Positions 9,004-18,016 are shown, numbered from the stretch's first letter. The stretch: 64,000 nucleotides of DNA from JANMDU01 sp031418715 (GCA_031418715.1 JANOJL010000045.1:1-64000); one strand, 5' to 3'. The notes: generated from the sequence alone by a model not told the origin. Numbers and translations are program-made.

Positions 9004-9972
9004 ATGTTTTATCCCGCCGCCATCGAACCCCATTGGATCGACTGCTTTGAAGCCATGCGCCATGCCAGCGCTCGCTTGCTAGCGAAGAGTTTTGTGATTA
9101 CATTGTCCACGCTGCCCTCACCCGCTACGCCGATCATCCGCTCCACGGGCGCTAGCACCGCGATTGCAGGTATCGCACCTGTGATTCAAGCACTGGCAGC
9201 CAGCCATTTGGTGATCGATTGCACGGTGGAAGGCTTGATGCATGCACCTGAATTGCCTGCGATTTTGAAAGGCGGTGGCCTGAACCAGCCGCGCGTGATT
9301 TATATCAGCAACGAGCATCCGGAAGCGCTTTGCCGCTTGTTACCCGACAATGCGCTGGAGCAAAACGTGAAATCGCACAGCAAGCGCATGCGCGCATCCA
9401 AGCTGATGCGAGTCACCAGTGCATCAGGCACAGATTTGCGAATTTCCCTCGAAGGTGCTCCTGGCGGCGGCAATTGGGGCTACACCAGCAAGCCAGGAAC
9501 AATGACGCATTTCCCCGGCGGTTTGGTATTGGCTTTTCCACCCGCAGGCAGCGTGAATGGGCAGCTCGTTTTGGGTGTGGGCGATGTGAACCTTGCTTTC
9601 AAACGCTTCATCGAGCAACCCATCACACTCACGATAGAGAAAGACTACATCACAAAAATTGAAGGCAGTGGCGTGGATGCACAACTCATACGCGAATATA
9701 TCGCTGCATGGGGCGACAAAGAGGCTTATGCCGTCTCGCATGTTGGCTACGGCCTCAACCCAGCAGCGCGTTTTGATAGCATGACGATGTTTGATAAACG
9801 CGATTTCAATGGCACGGAGTTGCGCTGCGCAGCGGGTAGTTTTCTCTACAGCACGGGTGCAAGCGAATCGGCAGGTCGCTACACGCTGGGGCATTTTGAT
9901 CTGCCGATGAAGTATTGCACTGCTGCTTTGGATGGAGTGGTGGTGGTGGATGCGGGTGTGATTGTCGTTTGA
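9004..9972 (+). CDS. NicX-like (2,5-dihydroxypyridine 5,6-dioxygenase / M29 family) protein
   Basis: 322-residue protein related to the aminopeptidase-T-like metallohydrolase fold that also contains NicX, the Fe(II) extradiol-like dioxygenase of nicotinate degradation. The segment SHVGYGLNPAARFDSM and the later GHFDLPMKYC correspond to the NicX regions carrying the iron ligands (one His, then His-x-Asp). All three are present. No other nicotinate genes are in view, so the substrate is unknown. The neighbouring divergent flavin reductase could belong to the same pathway. An upstream GTG at 8995 is an alternative start. Confidence 0.65.
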   Translation: MFYPAAIEPHWIDCFEAMRHASARLLAKSFVITLSTLPSPATPIIRSTGASTAIAGIAPVIQALAASHLVIDCTVEGLMHAPELPAILKGGGLNQPRVIYISNEHPEALCRLLPDNALEQNVKSHSKRMRASKLMRVTSASGTDLRISLEGAPGGGNWGYTSKPGTMTHFPGGLVLAFPPAGSVNGQLVLGVGDVNLAFKRFIEQPITLTIEKDYITKIEGSGVDAQLIREYIAAWGDKEAYAVSHVGYGLNPAARFDSMTMFDKRDFNGTELRCAAGSFLYSTGASESAGRYTLGHFDLPMKYCTAALDGVVVVDAGVIVV

Positions 9973-10166
9973 TCTTGCCATGTCCGAGAGGCTCCTTCTT
10001 GGATGAAGCGGCTGCGAGCTGGGCGTGGCGGCGACTGCCTCATGGGTTCTGCTCTGAAATTTGGCGACACGCGTCGCCTGTGATGATGGTGTGAAACGCT
10101 TGCAGCGTTTCCCTGTCCTGTACTGCACAAGTCAGCAATCGCCGCAACGCCGAGCTCGATTTATGA

Positions 10167-10223
10167 GCCAAATAGCCTTCTACCCGTTATAAAACTTGCG
10201 CAAATTGCTATCTATTTAAGAGC
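10167..10223 (-). repeat. 57-bp dispersed repeat, copy R3 (intergenic)
   Basis: Near-consensus copy. On the minus strand it begins two bases after the TGA of the NTF2-like gene, at the 3' end of the lipid operon. The rest of the gap back to 9973 holds only a short inverted repeat (GAAACGC/GCGTTTC, 10093-10111) without a T-run. Confidence 0.92.
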
Positions 10224-10225
10224 AA

Positions 10226-10681
10226 TCAGCTATTCGCTCGCTTCTTCAAAAACCGCATCAAAGAGCCCAGGTAAGGCAGCTTTTCATACAACTCTTCAGC
10301 CGCATCCCAATAATCGCGATGGAAAGAAATGCGGCCATCTGAAGCTAATTTCAGATACGAGCAACCGCGCACTGTTTGTAAGGTTACGGTATCAAATCGC
10401 TTAAAGCGAAATTTGAAATCCCACACGATGAAGCATTCATCGCCTTGCGTGATCGTGTTCGTCACCACAAAATGCGGCTCACTCAACGCAACATACATGT
10501 GACTAAAAATACGCTGCACATGCGCTAAGCCACGCACTTCGTTGAACGGATCTTTGAAATATGCATCATCCGTGTACAGCTCGCCCATCTTCGCTACAGC
10601 TTGCGGCGTGAGCGTTTCAAAGAAATTGACGATGCGCTGAATGCGCGGATCTGAAGCGACGTATTGGGCGAGGTGTGCCAT
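10226..10681 (-). CDS. NTF2/SnoaL-like protein
   Basis: 151-residue single-domain protein of the NTF2-like superfamily (SnoaL fold), recognisable from the helix with YTDDAYFKDPFNEVRG and the strand pattern ending in YWDAAEELYEKLPYLGSLMRFLKKR. Members are either small isomerases/cyclases or ligand-binding proteins. It is the last gene of the eight-gene minus-strand operon, nine bases after the SDR gene. In other proteobacteria a similar protein accompanies the SDR, DUF3833 and CFA-like genes. The specific reaction is unknown. Confidence 0.78.
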   Translation of the reverse strand: MAHLAQYVASDPRIQRIVNFFETLTPQAVAKMGELYTDDAYFKDPFNEVRGLAHVQRIFSHMYVALSEPHFVVTNTITQGDECFIVWDFKFRFKRFDTVTLQTVRGCSYLKLASDGRISFHRDYWDAAEELYEKLPYLGSLMRFLKKRANS

Positions 10682-10690
10682 GTGCTGATC

Positions 10691-11461
10691 TTACAAGCCT
10701 GTGAACTTTCGCGTCATCATGAAATACAAGGTGTAAGGTGAGCTACGCATGATTTTGAGCCACATCGTGAAGCGTTTGGGGAAATGCATTTCAAAGCGAC
10801 CTTTTTCCCAGCCAGCTACTATTTCAATAGCGGCTTGTGTAGGTGATATAAGGGCCGGCATGCTAAAAGTGTTTTTTGAAGTGAGTGGCGTATCAACAAA
10901 ACCAGGGTTGATGATGCTCACTCCCAAGCCTTCATCATGCAGATCAATATACAAAGCCTCAGCCATGTTGATCATTGCCGCCTTGGTGGGCCCGTAGGCG
11001 AGTGACTTAGGCAAACCGCGAAAACCTGCAACGCTTGAAACATAGCTCAAATGCCCCCGCTTGGCTTTCAGCATCGAGGACATCACTGCTTCTGTCAGGT
11101 ACACAGCGCCGAGATAATTCACATTCATGTGCTGCGCCATCGTCTCGCTTGTCATCTCTTGCGCACGCAGGGGTTGATAAATGCCTGCGCAATACATGAC
11201 GAGATCAAGCGACCCGGTCTGCAAGAGCTGTGCGGCGGCGGCGTTCACCGCGTTTTTGTCAGTTGCATCTAGCGTAATCGTTTGCAAGCCTGCACATTGC
11301 GCAGACAACTCTTGCAAAGGCGCAACGCTTCTCGCTGATACGATCACTTGCGCACCCAACGCATGAAGCTTTTCGGCCACCGCACGGCCGATCCCAGTGG
11401 ATGCCCCCACGAGCCAGACGCGTTTACCGCGCCACTCAACTATTTTTGGATTGAGACTCAT
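10691..11461 (-). CDS. Short-chain dehydrogenase/reductase
   Basis: 256-residue SDR. The cofactor motif GASTGIG follows the first strand (VWLVGASTGIGRAVAE), and the catalytic Ser and YxxxK are in YVSSVAGFRGLPKSLAYGPTKAA. The N-terminal region with S-A-R after the second strand suggests NADP(H). It sits in the operon with the CFA-like methyltransferase, the DUF3833 lipoprotein and the MFS carrier, so a lipid-derived substrate is plausible. The C-terminal hydrophobic segment (MWLKIMRSSPYTLYFMMTRK) may contact the membrane. Confidence 0.88.
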   Translation of the reverse strand: MSLNPKIVEWRGKRVWLVGASTGIGRAVAEKLHALGAQVIVSARSVAPLQELSAQCAGLQTITLDATDKNAVNAAAAQLLQTGSLDLVMYCAGIYQPLRAQEMTSETMAQHMNVNYLGAVYLTEAVMSSMLKAKRGHLSYVSSVAGFRGLPKSLAYGPTKAAMINMAEALYIDLHDEGLGVSIINPGFVDTPLTSKNTFSMPALISPTQAAIEIVAGWEKGRFEMHFPKRFTMWLKIMRSSPYTLYFMMTRKFTGL

Positions 11462-11520
11462 GAGGTACTGCTTATTTATTGTTGGTTTTGCGTAGGAGAT
11501 TAATGTGTATCTGACCTCAA

Positions 11521-12087
11521 TTAATTTCTCTTGGTAAAGGTGACGACGAGTTCGCCTAATGTGATGCCAAATTTACTCATCGTGGCTTTGTTGATCACGA
11601 CCTTGCTGTCCATCTGGTACATCCAATCGTCAAACTGCACCTCATACACCTTGCCATCGACCGGCAGCGCGAGTGTGTAACCCCAGCGGAAGGCGTTTCC
11701 GCGTTGCTCGCCATTGCCAATGCCAATCACGTCATCCGCACGGCCTTCATAACGCACCACGCCATCTGCACCAGCCATGCGCTTCATACGCCAAATGCGT
11801 TTTTCTTTTTTGCCATCGCTGTAGACAAAATCCTCATCCAAAATACCCTCTTCACCATTCCAAGAGCAATTCATCGTCACGATAAAGCGGCGCACGACTT
11901 TGCCAGAGCGGTCTGTAAAAATGCCCCAGCCATCAACCATACCGTTGAAATACGTCTTGAGATCGAAGATGGGTTTTTCATTGGCGTAATCCGCGACTTG
12001 AGGACGTGTGCCACACCCTACTAAGCTCAGCGCTGAGATAGAAGCAGCGCCAGTGATGATGAGACGACGAGTCGATAAAGATGACAT
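11521..12087 (-). CDS. DUF3833 family lipoprotein
   Basis: 188 residues with a lipobox (SLVGC at about 21-25) after a twin-arginine-like N-terminus (STRRLIITGA), then a DUF3833 beta-rich domain that begins FDLKTYFNGMVDGWG and resembles lipocalin-like barrels. A GAGG ribosome site precedes the ATG. It lies 11 bases after the MFS gene and about 60 bases before the SDR gene. DUF3833 proteins are habitually found with SDR, CFA-synthase-like and FAD-dependent genes, but I know of no established function. A lipid-binding role is inferred. Confidence 0.85.
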   Translation of the reverse strand: MSSLSTRRLIITGAASISALSLVGCGTRPQVADYANEKPIFDLKTYFNGMVDGWGIFTDRSGKVVRRFIVTMNCSWNGEEGILDEDFVYSDGKKEKRIWRMKRMAGADGVVRYEGRADDVIGIGNGEQRGNAFRWGYTLALPVDGKVYEVQFDDWMYQMDSKVVINKATMSKFGITLGELVVTFTKRN

Positions 12088-12098
12088 AAATACCTCGT

Positions 12099-13379
12099 TT
12101 AGATGAGTTTTTGGCCTCTAGCGGTTATAAATAAAGCGCCAGATGCTATTAATTTAAGAGCGCAAGGCAACACACAATAGGCGATCACCAAGGCCTGCAG
12201 CGCCTGCGGGTCGCGCGCACCGGGGGAATAGCCAAACGCATCCAACAGCGGCAGCGCCAAGCCAGCAGCCAACGCCATGTTGAGTTTGGTAGCGAAATTC
12301 CACCACCCGTAATATGCGCCTTCATGACGTCCTTGATCACCTTGTGCTCGAATCACACCTGTGAGCAGAGCGCTTGGAAAAGCCAAATCCGCCCCAAGCG
12401 CGATGCCCGAGAGCGCACAGACCACCGCATACGCCCAGACATCGCCAGCACCCAAGGTGGCCGCCCATACAAACACCGCAATCGATAGCAGCATGCTGAC
12501 TAACCAGCCCCAAGCCAGTCCCATCCGTTTGACGGCATATAGCCACAGCGGAATCGCCAACGCGCCTGCGATGAAGTACACACCCAAAAACAAAGCTTCC
12601 AATTGCTTAGGCGCTTGCAGCAAATCCTGCACGAAGAACAAGACCAAGGTAGCCGGCACAGCGCTCGCAATCCCATTCAGCACAAAAACAAACATCAGCG
12701 CGCGAAAGCGCGCGTTGCGCCAAGGCAGCCACACATCTTGCTGGGCGGCATCAGGCAGCGCAGCATGCATGGGGCGCGGTGCGAGCGTGATCATCCACAG
12801 TCCCAGCGCCAGCAGCGCCACAAACACCGCCACCATCACCGGTAACCCCGCCACCACAGGCAAAGTAGAGGCTAAGAGAACACCCACCAGACCAGGCGCT
12901 TCGCGCCAAGCGGCCACACGCGCGCGAAAAGGCGCGTCGCCCCCGAGCCGTGCGCCCCAGCTTTGATGCACCACGCTCACAAGACTGTAGGCCGCATAGG
13001 TCAAAATCAAGGCCACAGCTGCCCACACCAACAAACCCGTGTCGCGCACAGGCGGGAAAAACAATGCTGCAAAGCCTAGCGCCATCAAAGCCGCTGCCAC
13101 GCAAGCCACGCGAATCACAGCGCTGACCGATTGGCCAAACAAGCGATCCGCCCAGCGTCCGAGCGCGGGGTCAATCAACGCATCAAACAAACGCGCGCCC
13201 AGCAAGATCGCGCCTAGCGTAGATAACCCCACACCAAACTCGCGTGCATAGTGATTCGGCAGCAACACATAAAGAGGGAGTGCCACAAATGCCAGTGCCA
13301 TACCCAGACTGCCATAGCTTAGGCCCTGGCGCACAGACCAGGCGCGTGTGGCCACCGAATCAGCAGGCGTAGCGCTCAA
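12099..13379 (-). CDS. MFS transporter (GPH-like) with repeat-encoded C-terminus
   Basis: 426-residue carrier with about twelve membrane segments. The pattern around residues 45-70 (LGAILLGARLFDALIDPALGRWAD) matches the glycoside-pentoside-hexuronide/cation symporter type of the major facilitator superfamily, and the related carrier of similar operons is annotated that way. The start is a TTG at 13379 that overlaps the TGA of the preceding gene (TTGA), implying translational coupling. The final residues ALKLIASGALFITARGQK are encoded by dispersed-repeat copy R4, replacing or extending the native C-terminus. The substrate is unknown; a lipid precursor or small osmolyte is possible. Confidence 0.85.
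   Translation of the reverse strand: MSATPADSVATRAWSVRQGLSYGSLGMALAFVALPLYVLLPNHYAREFGVGLSTLGAILLGARLFDALIDPALGRWADRLFGQSVSAVIRVACVAAALMALGFAALFFPPVRDTGLLVWAAVALILTYAAYSLVSVVHQSWGARLGGDAPFRARVAAWREAPGLVGVLLASTLPVVAGLPVMVAVFVALLALGLWMITLAPRPMHAALPDAAQQDVWLPWRNARFRALMFVFVLNGIASAVPATLVLFFVQDLLQAPKQLEALFLGVYFIAGALAIPLWLYAVKRMGLAWGWLVSMLLSIAVFVWAATLGAGDVWAYAVVCALSGIALGADLAFPSALLTGVIRAQGDQGRHEGAYYGWWNFATKLNMALAAGLALPLLDAFGYSPGARDPQALQALVIAYCVLPCALKLIASGALFITARGQKLI
12105..12161 (-). repeat. 57-bp dispersed repeat, copy R4 (encodes MFS C-terminus)
   Basis: Copy at the 3' end of the MFS gene, in the same orientation and reading frame as the copies in signal peptides. It encodes ALKLIASGALFITARGQK; the stop follows two codons later. 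The distal ATTTGGC end is degraded. Confidence 0.85.
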
Positions 13380-13981
13380 CGACGCACCCCCGTGGACAAG
13401 CCCAGCAGTTCACTGCGCATCTTCGGCTCACTGGATTGCGGACTGAGCCAAATACCGAAAAACAAACGATTGAATTCCGCATCACGCACTTCGCCGATGG
13501 CTTTGCCATTCATCATGAAAGTCGCCGAGCCATCTGGCCGATGAATGCCAATAAGCTGATCGCTTTTCCTTATGTCAGGAAAAGTCTGCTTCATTTGCAC
13601 CAACCACTCAGCTGCTTTTTCGTTACTCACTTGCCCAAGCTTACGCATCTCTTTCAATGAACGCTCTGCGATTGAATGGCCACTAAAGCTGCGCAAGTAA
13701 CGAAGCTCCAAGGCGAAAGATTCCTTGGTGTAGTTGGCTGGTGTGAAGCTGGTATCAACCCACAGCTTGGCATCGTAAATATTAAAGCCATACACAACAA
13801 GCCGAGATTGCCCCGAAGCGCGCATACCGCTCAGAGCCTTGGCAATTTCAACAGGCACAGGTGTATCGGCAGGTGTAGGTGCAGCATTTATTAAGCCAAA
13901 TGAGGTCATGGCCGTTATAAATAAGAGGGTGGTTGCTATTGATTTGGTAGCGCACTTGAATTTCTGAAAGCAGATCAGCAT
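13376..13981 (-). CDS. Chalcone isomerase-like exported protein
   Basis: 201-residue secreted protein of the bacterial chalcone-isomerase-like family. Diagnostic stretches are RLVVYGFNIYDAKLWVD and FALELRYLRSFSGHSIAERSLKEM, followed by DQLIGIHRPDGSATFMMNGK. The signal peptide (ATKSIATTLLFITAMTSFG) is encoded by dispersed-repeat copy R5. Bacterial members mostly lack chalcone isomerase activity and are thought to bind fatty acids or related lipids, which fits the operon. The TGA overlaps the TTG of the downstream MFS gene, and the gene starts 12 bases after the CFA-like gene ends. Confidence 0.85.
   Translation of the reverse strand: MLICFQKFKCATKSIATTLLFITAMTSFGLINAAPTPADTPVPVEIAKALSGMRASGQSRLVVYGFNIYDAKLWVDTSFTPANYTKESFALELRYLRSFSGHSIAERSLKEMRKLGQVSNEKAAEWLVQMKQTFPDIRKSDQLIGIHRPDGSATFMMNGKAIGEVRDAEFNRLFFGIWLSPQSSEPKMRSELLGLSTGVRR
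13895..13951 (-). repeat. 57-bp dispersed repeat, copy R5 (intragenic, in frame)
   Basis: Very well preserved copy forming the signal peptide of the chalcone-isomerase-like protein, same orientation and frame as in dsbC. Confidence 0.93.
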
Positions 13982-13993
13982 ATCGATTCCAAA

Positions 13994-15223
13994 TTATTTC
14001 TTGAGCAGCGTGAACTGCATTACATCAATATTTCTCTCTTCAAAAGCAGCTTCGCAGTATGCGAGGTAAAACTCCCAAGTTCGCATGAATTTTTCGTCAA
14101 AACCCAGCGGCAAAATCTCAGCGCGGTGATGCAAGAAAGCAGCGCGCCAGCGGCGGCAGGTTTCAGCGTAATCTTTACCAAAAGCAAATTGATCTACCAC
14201 TTCCAGACCTGCTGCCTCCGCCGCTTTGCAGAATTCACTCGGGCTAGGCAAGCAGCCGCCGGGGAAGATGTATTGCTGGATAAAGTCAGTAGATTTCACG
14301 TAGCGTTCAAACAATGCATCGTCGATCGTGATGGCTTGGATGCAAGCGCGTCCACCACTCTTAAGCAGGCGGCTCACCGTTTCAAAATACTGTGGCCAAT
14401 ACTCGCGCCCTACCGCCTCAACCATTTCAATGGAGCAAATCGCATCAAAAGGCTGGTCTTGAATGTCGCGGTAATCTTGCAAGCGCAGATCAGCATGAGC
14501 TGCTTTGCCAATGCGATCCATGCGGCGATGCGCAAATTCAAGCTGCTCGGTGGAGAGCGTCACGCCAGTGATGTTGGCATCAAACTCTCTGGCGGCAATT
14601 TCTGCCAAACCGCCCCAGCCGCAGCCGATTTCTAGTACCCGGTCATATGGCTTCACATCTGACATCTGGAGCGCACGCCGCACTTTGGCGTATTGCGCAT
14701 CGATCATCGGTTTGGAGGTGTCGCCATCAAACCAAGCGCTGGAATAGCTCATGCTTTTATCAAGCCAAAGCTCGTAAAAGGCGTTGCCTAAATCATAATG
14801 CGCATGGATATTTTTTTGTGAATTAGTCTTGGTGTTGCGATTCAGCAAATGCTTGATGCGGTAGGCCAAGCGGCCCAGCCAAGAGCCATAAATGATGTCT
14901 TCGACTTCGCGGCGGTTGGCCACAAACACGCGCAGTAAAGCTGCCAAATGTGGCGTACTCCAATCGCCAGCGATATAACTTTCTGCAAAGCCAATATCAC
15001 CTGATTTAAGTGCTGCTGAGCATACGCTCCAGTTGTGCAATATCAGGCTGCCGTGCATCGTGGCTTGTCCGCCTGGTTGGCCAAAATGCTGCACACTGCC
15101 ATCAGGAAGTTGAACTGTCAGAGAGCCGAGATTGAGCCTGTTGAGTAATTTGAGGCATGTGCGAGCCGCAGCGGGCGCAGTGCTAGGAATCGCGAAAGAA
15201 GGGGAGGAGGTAGTTGCTGGCAT
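13994..15223 (-). CDS. cfa: Cyclopropane-fatty-acyl-phospholipid synthase-like methyltransferase
   Basis: 409 residues of the CFA synthase / mycolic-acid methyltransferase family. The SAM site is VLEIGCGWGGLAE near residue 200, and the downstream CSIEMVEAVG and YIFPGGCLPS motifs are family hallmarks. The enzyme methylates or cyclopropanates unsaturated acyl chains of membrane phospholipids. Its operon partners (FAD amine-oxidase-like, DUF1365, chalcone-isomerase-like, SDR) resemble singlet-oxygen or light-induced clusters in which a CFA homologue makes methylated precursors of furan fatty acids (UfaM-type). A true CFA synthase is the alternative. Confidence 0.9.
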   Translation of the reverse strand: MPATTSSPSFAIPSTAPAAARTCLKLLNRLNLGSLTVQLPDGSVQHFGQPGGQATMHGSLILHNWSVCSAALKSGDIGFAESYIAGDWSTPHLAALLRVFVANRREVEDIIYGSWLGRLAYRIKHLLNRNTKTNSQKNIHAHYDLGNAFYELWLDKSMSYSSAWFDGDTSKPMIDAQYAKVRRALQMSDVKPYDRVLEIGCGWGGLAEIAAREFDANITGVTLSTEQLEFAHRRMDRIGKAAHADLRLQDYRDIQDQPFDAICSIEMVEAVGREYWPQYFETVSRLLKSGGRACIQAITIDDALFERYVKSTDFIQQYIFPGGCLPSPSEFCKAAEAAGLEVVDQFAFGKDYAETCRRWRAAFLHHRAEILPLGFDEKFMRTWEFYLAYCEAAFEERNIDVMQFTLLKK

Positions 15224-15254
15224 ATTTAATCCGCGAATCTGCGTATCTATTTTT

Positions 15255-16007
15255 TTATTTTGTCACCAAGACGGATGGCGGTGTGGGTTTAGAAAAGAAA
15301 GGCACGCGCTTGAAAAATAGCTTCATAGCCTGCCAATGAATTCGGGCTATCACAGCGAGCGTCATCGCGCCGTATGAGAACAAGGCTTTGCGCACGGCTT
15401 GCGCATTGAGCGCCTGCAACTCACCGCTCACTGAGGTATTGATCAGCGCGCCATGAGTGTCGTCGTAATCAATACGCGCGACGGTGCGATGGGTATGATG
15501 AGTCGTCATAAAACGGAAACGATAACTTCCCTGCACATCGCAAAACGGAGAGACATGAAACACCTTGCTGGCTGTCATCTCATGGCCATATTTGGCATGA
15601 TCCAACAAATAAATATGCTTTTCGCCAAAGGTGTTGTTTACCTCAACGACCACCGCTCGCAAACTTCCATCTGCGCAGTGACAATACCAAAAGCTCACAG
15701 GCTTGAAGGTGTACCCCAATACGCGCGGATAACAATGCAGCCACACTTCCCCTAGCGCGTCTTGAATGCCTTCTTGCTGTAACAAATCATCCAACCAAGC
15801 CAGTGCGTCATGCCCTCCTACGCCATGATCGCTGTCGTAGAAACTCAAAGCCGCAAAACGGTTTCGCGCTAGAAAGCCATTGCCTTGAGAGGCCAAGCTG
15901 CGAAGTGGCAGCATCAAAAAATAGGTGGGATAGGCAAAGGCATTTCGTACCGGGCGCAAGCGCGTGTGGCGCACACTGCCAAAGCCGATCATGGCAGCAA
16001 ATGTCAT
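15255..16007 (-). CDS. DUF1365 family protein
   Basis: 250 residues matching DUF1365 from end to end: FGSVRHTRLRPVRNAFAYP near the N-terminus, then RVLGYTFKPVSFWYCH and the central VEVNNTFGEKHIYLL segment. The family is nearly always encoded between an FAD-dependent amine-oxidase-like gene and a CFA-synthase-like gene, as here. The start overlaps the stop of the FAD gene by four bases (16004-16007), so the two are translationally coupled. No reaction is established that I know of; an accessory role in acyl-chain modification is inferred. Confidence 0.9.
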   Translation of the reverse strand: MTFAAMIGFGSVRHTRLRPVRNAFAYPTYFLMLPLRSLASQGNGFLARNRFAALSFYDSDHGVGGHDALAWLDDLLQQEGIQDALGEVWLHCYPRVLGYTFKPVSFWYCHCADGSLRAVVVEVNNTFGEKHIYLLDHAKYGHEMTASKVFHVSPFCDVQGSYRFRFMTTHHTHRTVARIDYDDTHGALINTSVSGELQALNAQAVRKALFSYGAMTLAVIARIHWQAMKLFFKRVPFFSKPTPPSVLVTK

Positions 16008-17317
16008 GTCCCCACCTCATGCACTTGTTTCAATATCGCGCGCGCTGCGGCCAAGCCAGAAGTGAGACCGTCTTCGTGGAAGCCGTAACGCGTCCAAGCG
16101 CCGCAAAACCAAGTGTTGCGCAAGCCATTGATTTCATGCAGCCGAGCTTGTGCTTGCGTTGCCGCACCATCCATTATCGGATGCGCGTATTCGAATTCAC
16201 CTTGGATAGTGCTTCGCGCAATCGGCTGCGTTGGGTTTAGACTGACCACCACTGGCTGGGTGAAGGGTATAGGTTGCAGCTTGTTGATCAAATAATGCAA
16301 GCAAACTTGACTGCTTTCTTGTGCGTCATCGCCGCGCATGTAATTCCACGCACTCCAAGTCAGCTGATTCTTGGGCAAAACGCTCGCATCAGTATGAAGT
16401 ACAGCGCGATTGACTTGCGTACGAAAAACGCCCAGTATTTCTTGTTCCAACGGGCTGGGATCGCGCAGCATGGCGAGTGCTTGCGGCGCATGCGTGGCGA
16501 TGATCACTCGATCAAATCGCTCAGCTTGGCCTTGCGTGATGATGCGAACGCCTTGCTCGTCGCGTTCGATCAACTGCACAGGGGTATTCAGGCGCTTGTC
16601 CTGGATCGTGTTTGTCATGACTTTGACGTAATTTCGCGAGCCACCTGTGACAGTCCACCATTTTGGACGATTGCTGACTTGCATCAATCCATGGTTGTGG
16701 CAAAAGCGGATCATGGTGGAGACTGGGAACTGAAGCATTTGCTCTGTCGGGCAACTCCAGATGCAGCCGAGCATGGGCAGCAAATACCAATCTTTCAACT
16801 CTGCGCCAAACTTGTGTTCGCGCAAAAATCCTGCCAGAGATTGCGCGAGCTGCGTCTCCGAACCAGCCTGTGCGATCTGGGTGCAGATGCGATTCAAGCG
16901 CATGATCTCCATCAGCATTTTCCAAAAGCTCGGACGCAACAAATTGCTGCGCTGAGCAAAAACACTGTTCAAGCTGGCGCCGCCCCACTCCAACATGCGC
17001 GAGCCATCCCGGCTTTGCACCGAGAAGCTCATGTTCGTCACGCTGGTGTGTATGTCCATTTGTGCAAATAGCGCGATCAAATTGGGGTAGGTGCGCTCGT
17101 TGTAGACCAGAAAGCCTGTGTCAATACCGTGTGTGATGTTGCCTTGCGGTGTGGGCAAGGTGATATCAACCGTGTTGGAATGACCACCGAAGTATTTGCC
17201 AGACTCAAACAACGTGATCTCAGCGCTGCCTTGAAGCGCATGTGCTGCGCTCAGGCCGGTGATACCCGAGCCGATGATGGCCACTTTGAGAGCTTGCGTC
17301 ACGAAACCGATCCTCAC
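16004..17317 (-). CDS. FAD-dependent amine-oxidase-like oxidoreductase
   Basis: 437 residues. The N-terminus KVAIIGSGITGLSAAHALQG is the Rossmann FAD-binding motif, followed by FGGHSNTVDI. The C-terminus holds the second FAD contact region NTWFCGAWTRYGFHEDGL. This flavin amine-oxidase-like family accompanies DUF1365 and CFA-like genes and is thought to act on membrane acyl chains (compare the desaturase step proposed for furan fatty acids). It is the first gene of the eight-gene minus-strand operon and faces the LitR/CarH-type regulator across a 700-base intergenic region. Confidence 0.88.
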   Translation of the reverse strand: MRIGFVTQALKVAIIGSGITGLSAAHALQGSAEITLFESGKYFGGHSNTVDITLPTPQGNITHGIDTGFLVYNERTYPNLIALFAQMDIHTSVTNMSFSVQSRDGSRMLEWGGASLNSVFAQRSNLLRPSFWKMLMEIMRLNRICTQIAQAGSETQLAQSLAGFLREHKFGAELKDWYLLPMLGCIWSCPTEQMLQFPVSTMIRFCHNHGLMQVSNRPKWWTVTGGSRNYVKVMTNTIQDKRLNTPVQLIERDEQGVRIITQGQAERFDRVIIATHAPQALAMLRDPSPLEQEILGVFRTQVNRAVLHTDASVLPKNQLTWSAWNYMRGDDAQESSQVCLHYLINKLQPIPFTQPVVVSLNPTQPIARSTIQGEFEYAHPIMDGAATQAQARLHEINGLRNTWFCGAWTRYGFHEDGLTSGLAAARAILKQVHEVGT

Positions 17318-18016
17318 CGATCTGCGAAATAAGAAAATGCTGCGCGGCGTCCCGAAACGAACAAGAGAGGGAGGGAGGAGGAAGAGAACCGCCTCAGGAT
17401 TTTTACCGAGTTAAAAACTCTCGGCAGGCCTCGCAACAAAAAAAGGGGTAGCGTGGACGAAGGCGAAGTACTCTCATTCCCGTCGCTTTGCAGCTGGCGT
17501 GAAGCGCGGCTGTTGGCAATGAGAAAAAGGTGGGGCACCGAACAACTCCAAAACTATATATTCCAAATTGTGACCGAATAGTATTTTTTTATCAACCAGA
17601 AGTTGATAAAGCCCTTTTTAAATGAGGGTTATTAGCACTTATTCTCCATCCATCTCAGGGTCTCAGAGTGAATCCAAGGCGCCAGCTAACTCACCGAGTT
17701 TGATGTTAGATCATACTTGCCCGCATTTTTTGTCCAAGACATAATTCAGTCGAGAATTAAGTGTTTACCCTAATTAATAAAATCAATGGCGCGCATACCC
17801 ATAGGAGGAAACCTGCTTTAGACAATTGAACAACACCCTATTCATCGTGCTGGAATCGATTCTGTCCTAGGCAAAATTGTCAAAATCATCGATACTTGAA
17901 AATTGTTAGTCTGTTGGCTTGGCTAGCAAAACATAAGATCTTGCGGCGATCTTGCGCAAGAAAGCCGGGTGCTATGTCAAAAGACTTGATTTATTCTGCA
18001 GTGGGCTGATTTTGGA
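17318..18016. promoter_or_regulatory. Long intergenic control region between lipid operon and CarH/LitR-like gene
   Basis: About 700 bases with no credible gene. It holds several symmetrical elements: TTTATCAAC/GTTGATAAA (17588-17610, 9-bp arms, 5-base loop), TAATTC/GAATTA around TCGA (17742-17759), the palindrome CTTGCGCAAG (17951-17960), and the direct repeat GATCTTGCG (17937-17945 and 17948-17956) about 60 bases before the regulator's start. An isolated AGGAGG (17803-17808) has no start codon behind it. On the minus strand TTGATA and CACAAT with 17-base spacing occur near 17575-17604. These are candidates for divergent promoters and operator sites; none is proven. Confidence 0.5.

Noticed and set aside
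16274..17071. 265-codon plus-strand frame opposite the FAD oxidoreductase
   Set aside because: Complement of a clearly conserved FAD-binding protein; no independent evidence.
17314..17538. 74-codon minus-strand frame between the lipid operon and the regulator
   Set aside because: Overlaps the start of the FAD gene, has no ribosome site and shows no protein-like pattern.
17803..17808. Perfect AGGAGG as ribosome site of a hidden small gene
   Set aside because: No ATG, GTG or TTG follows at a usable distance; the nearby ATG frame (17786) ends after 11 codons.
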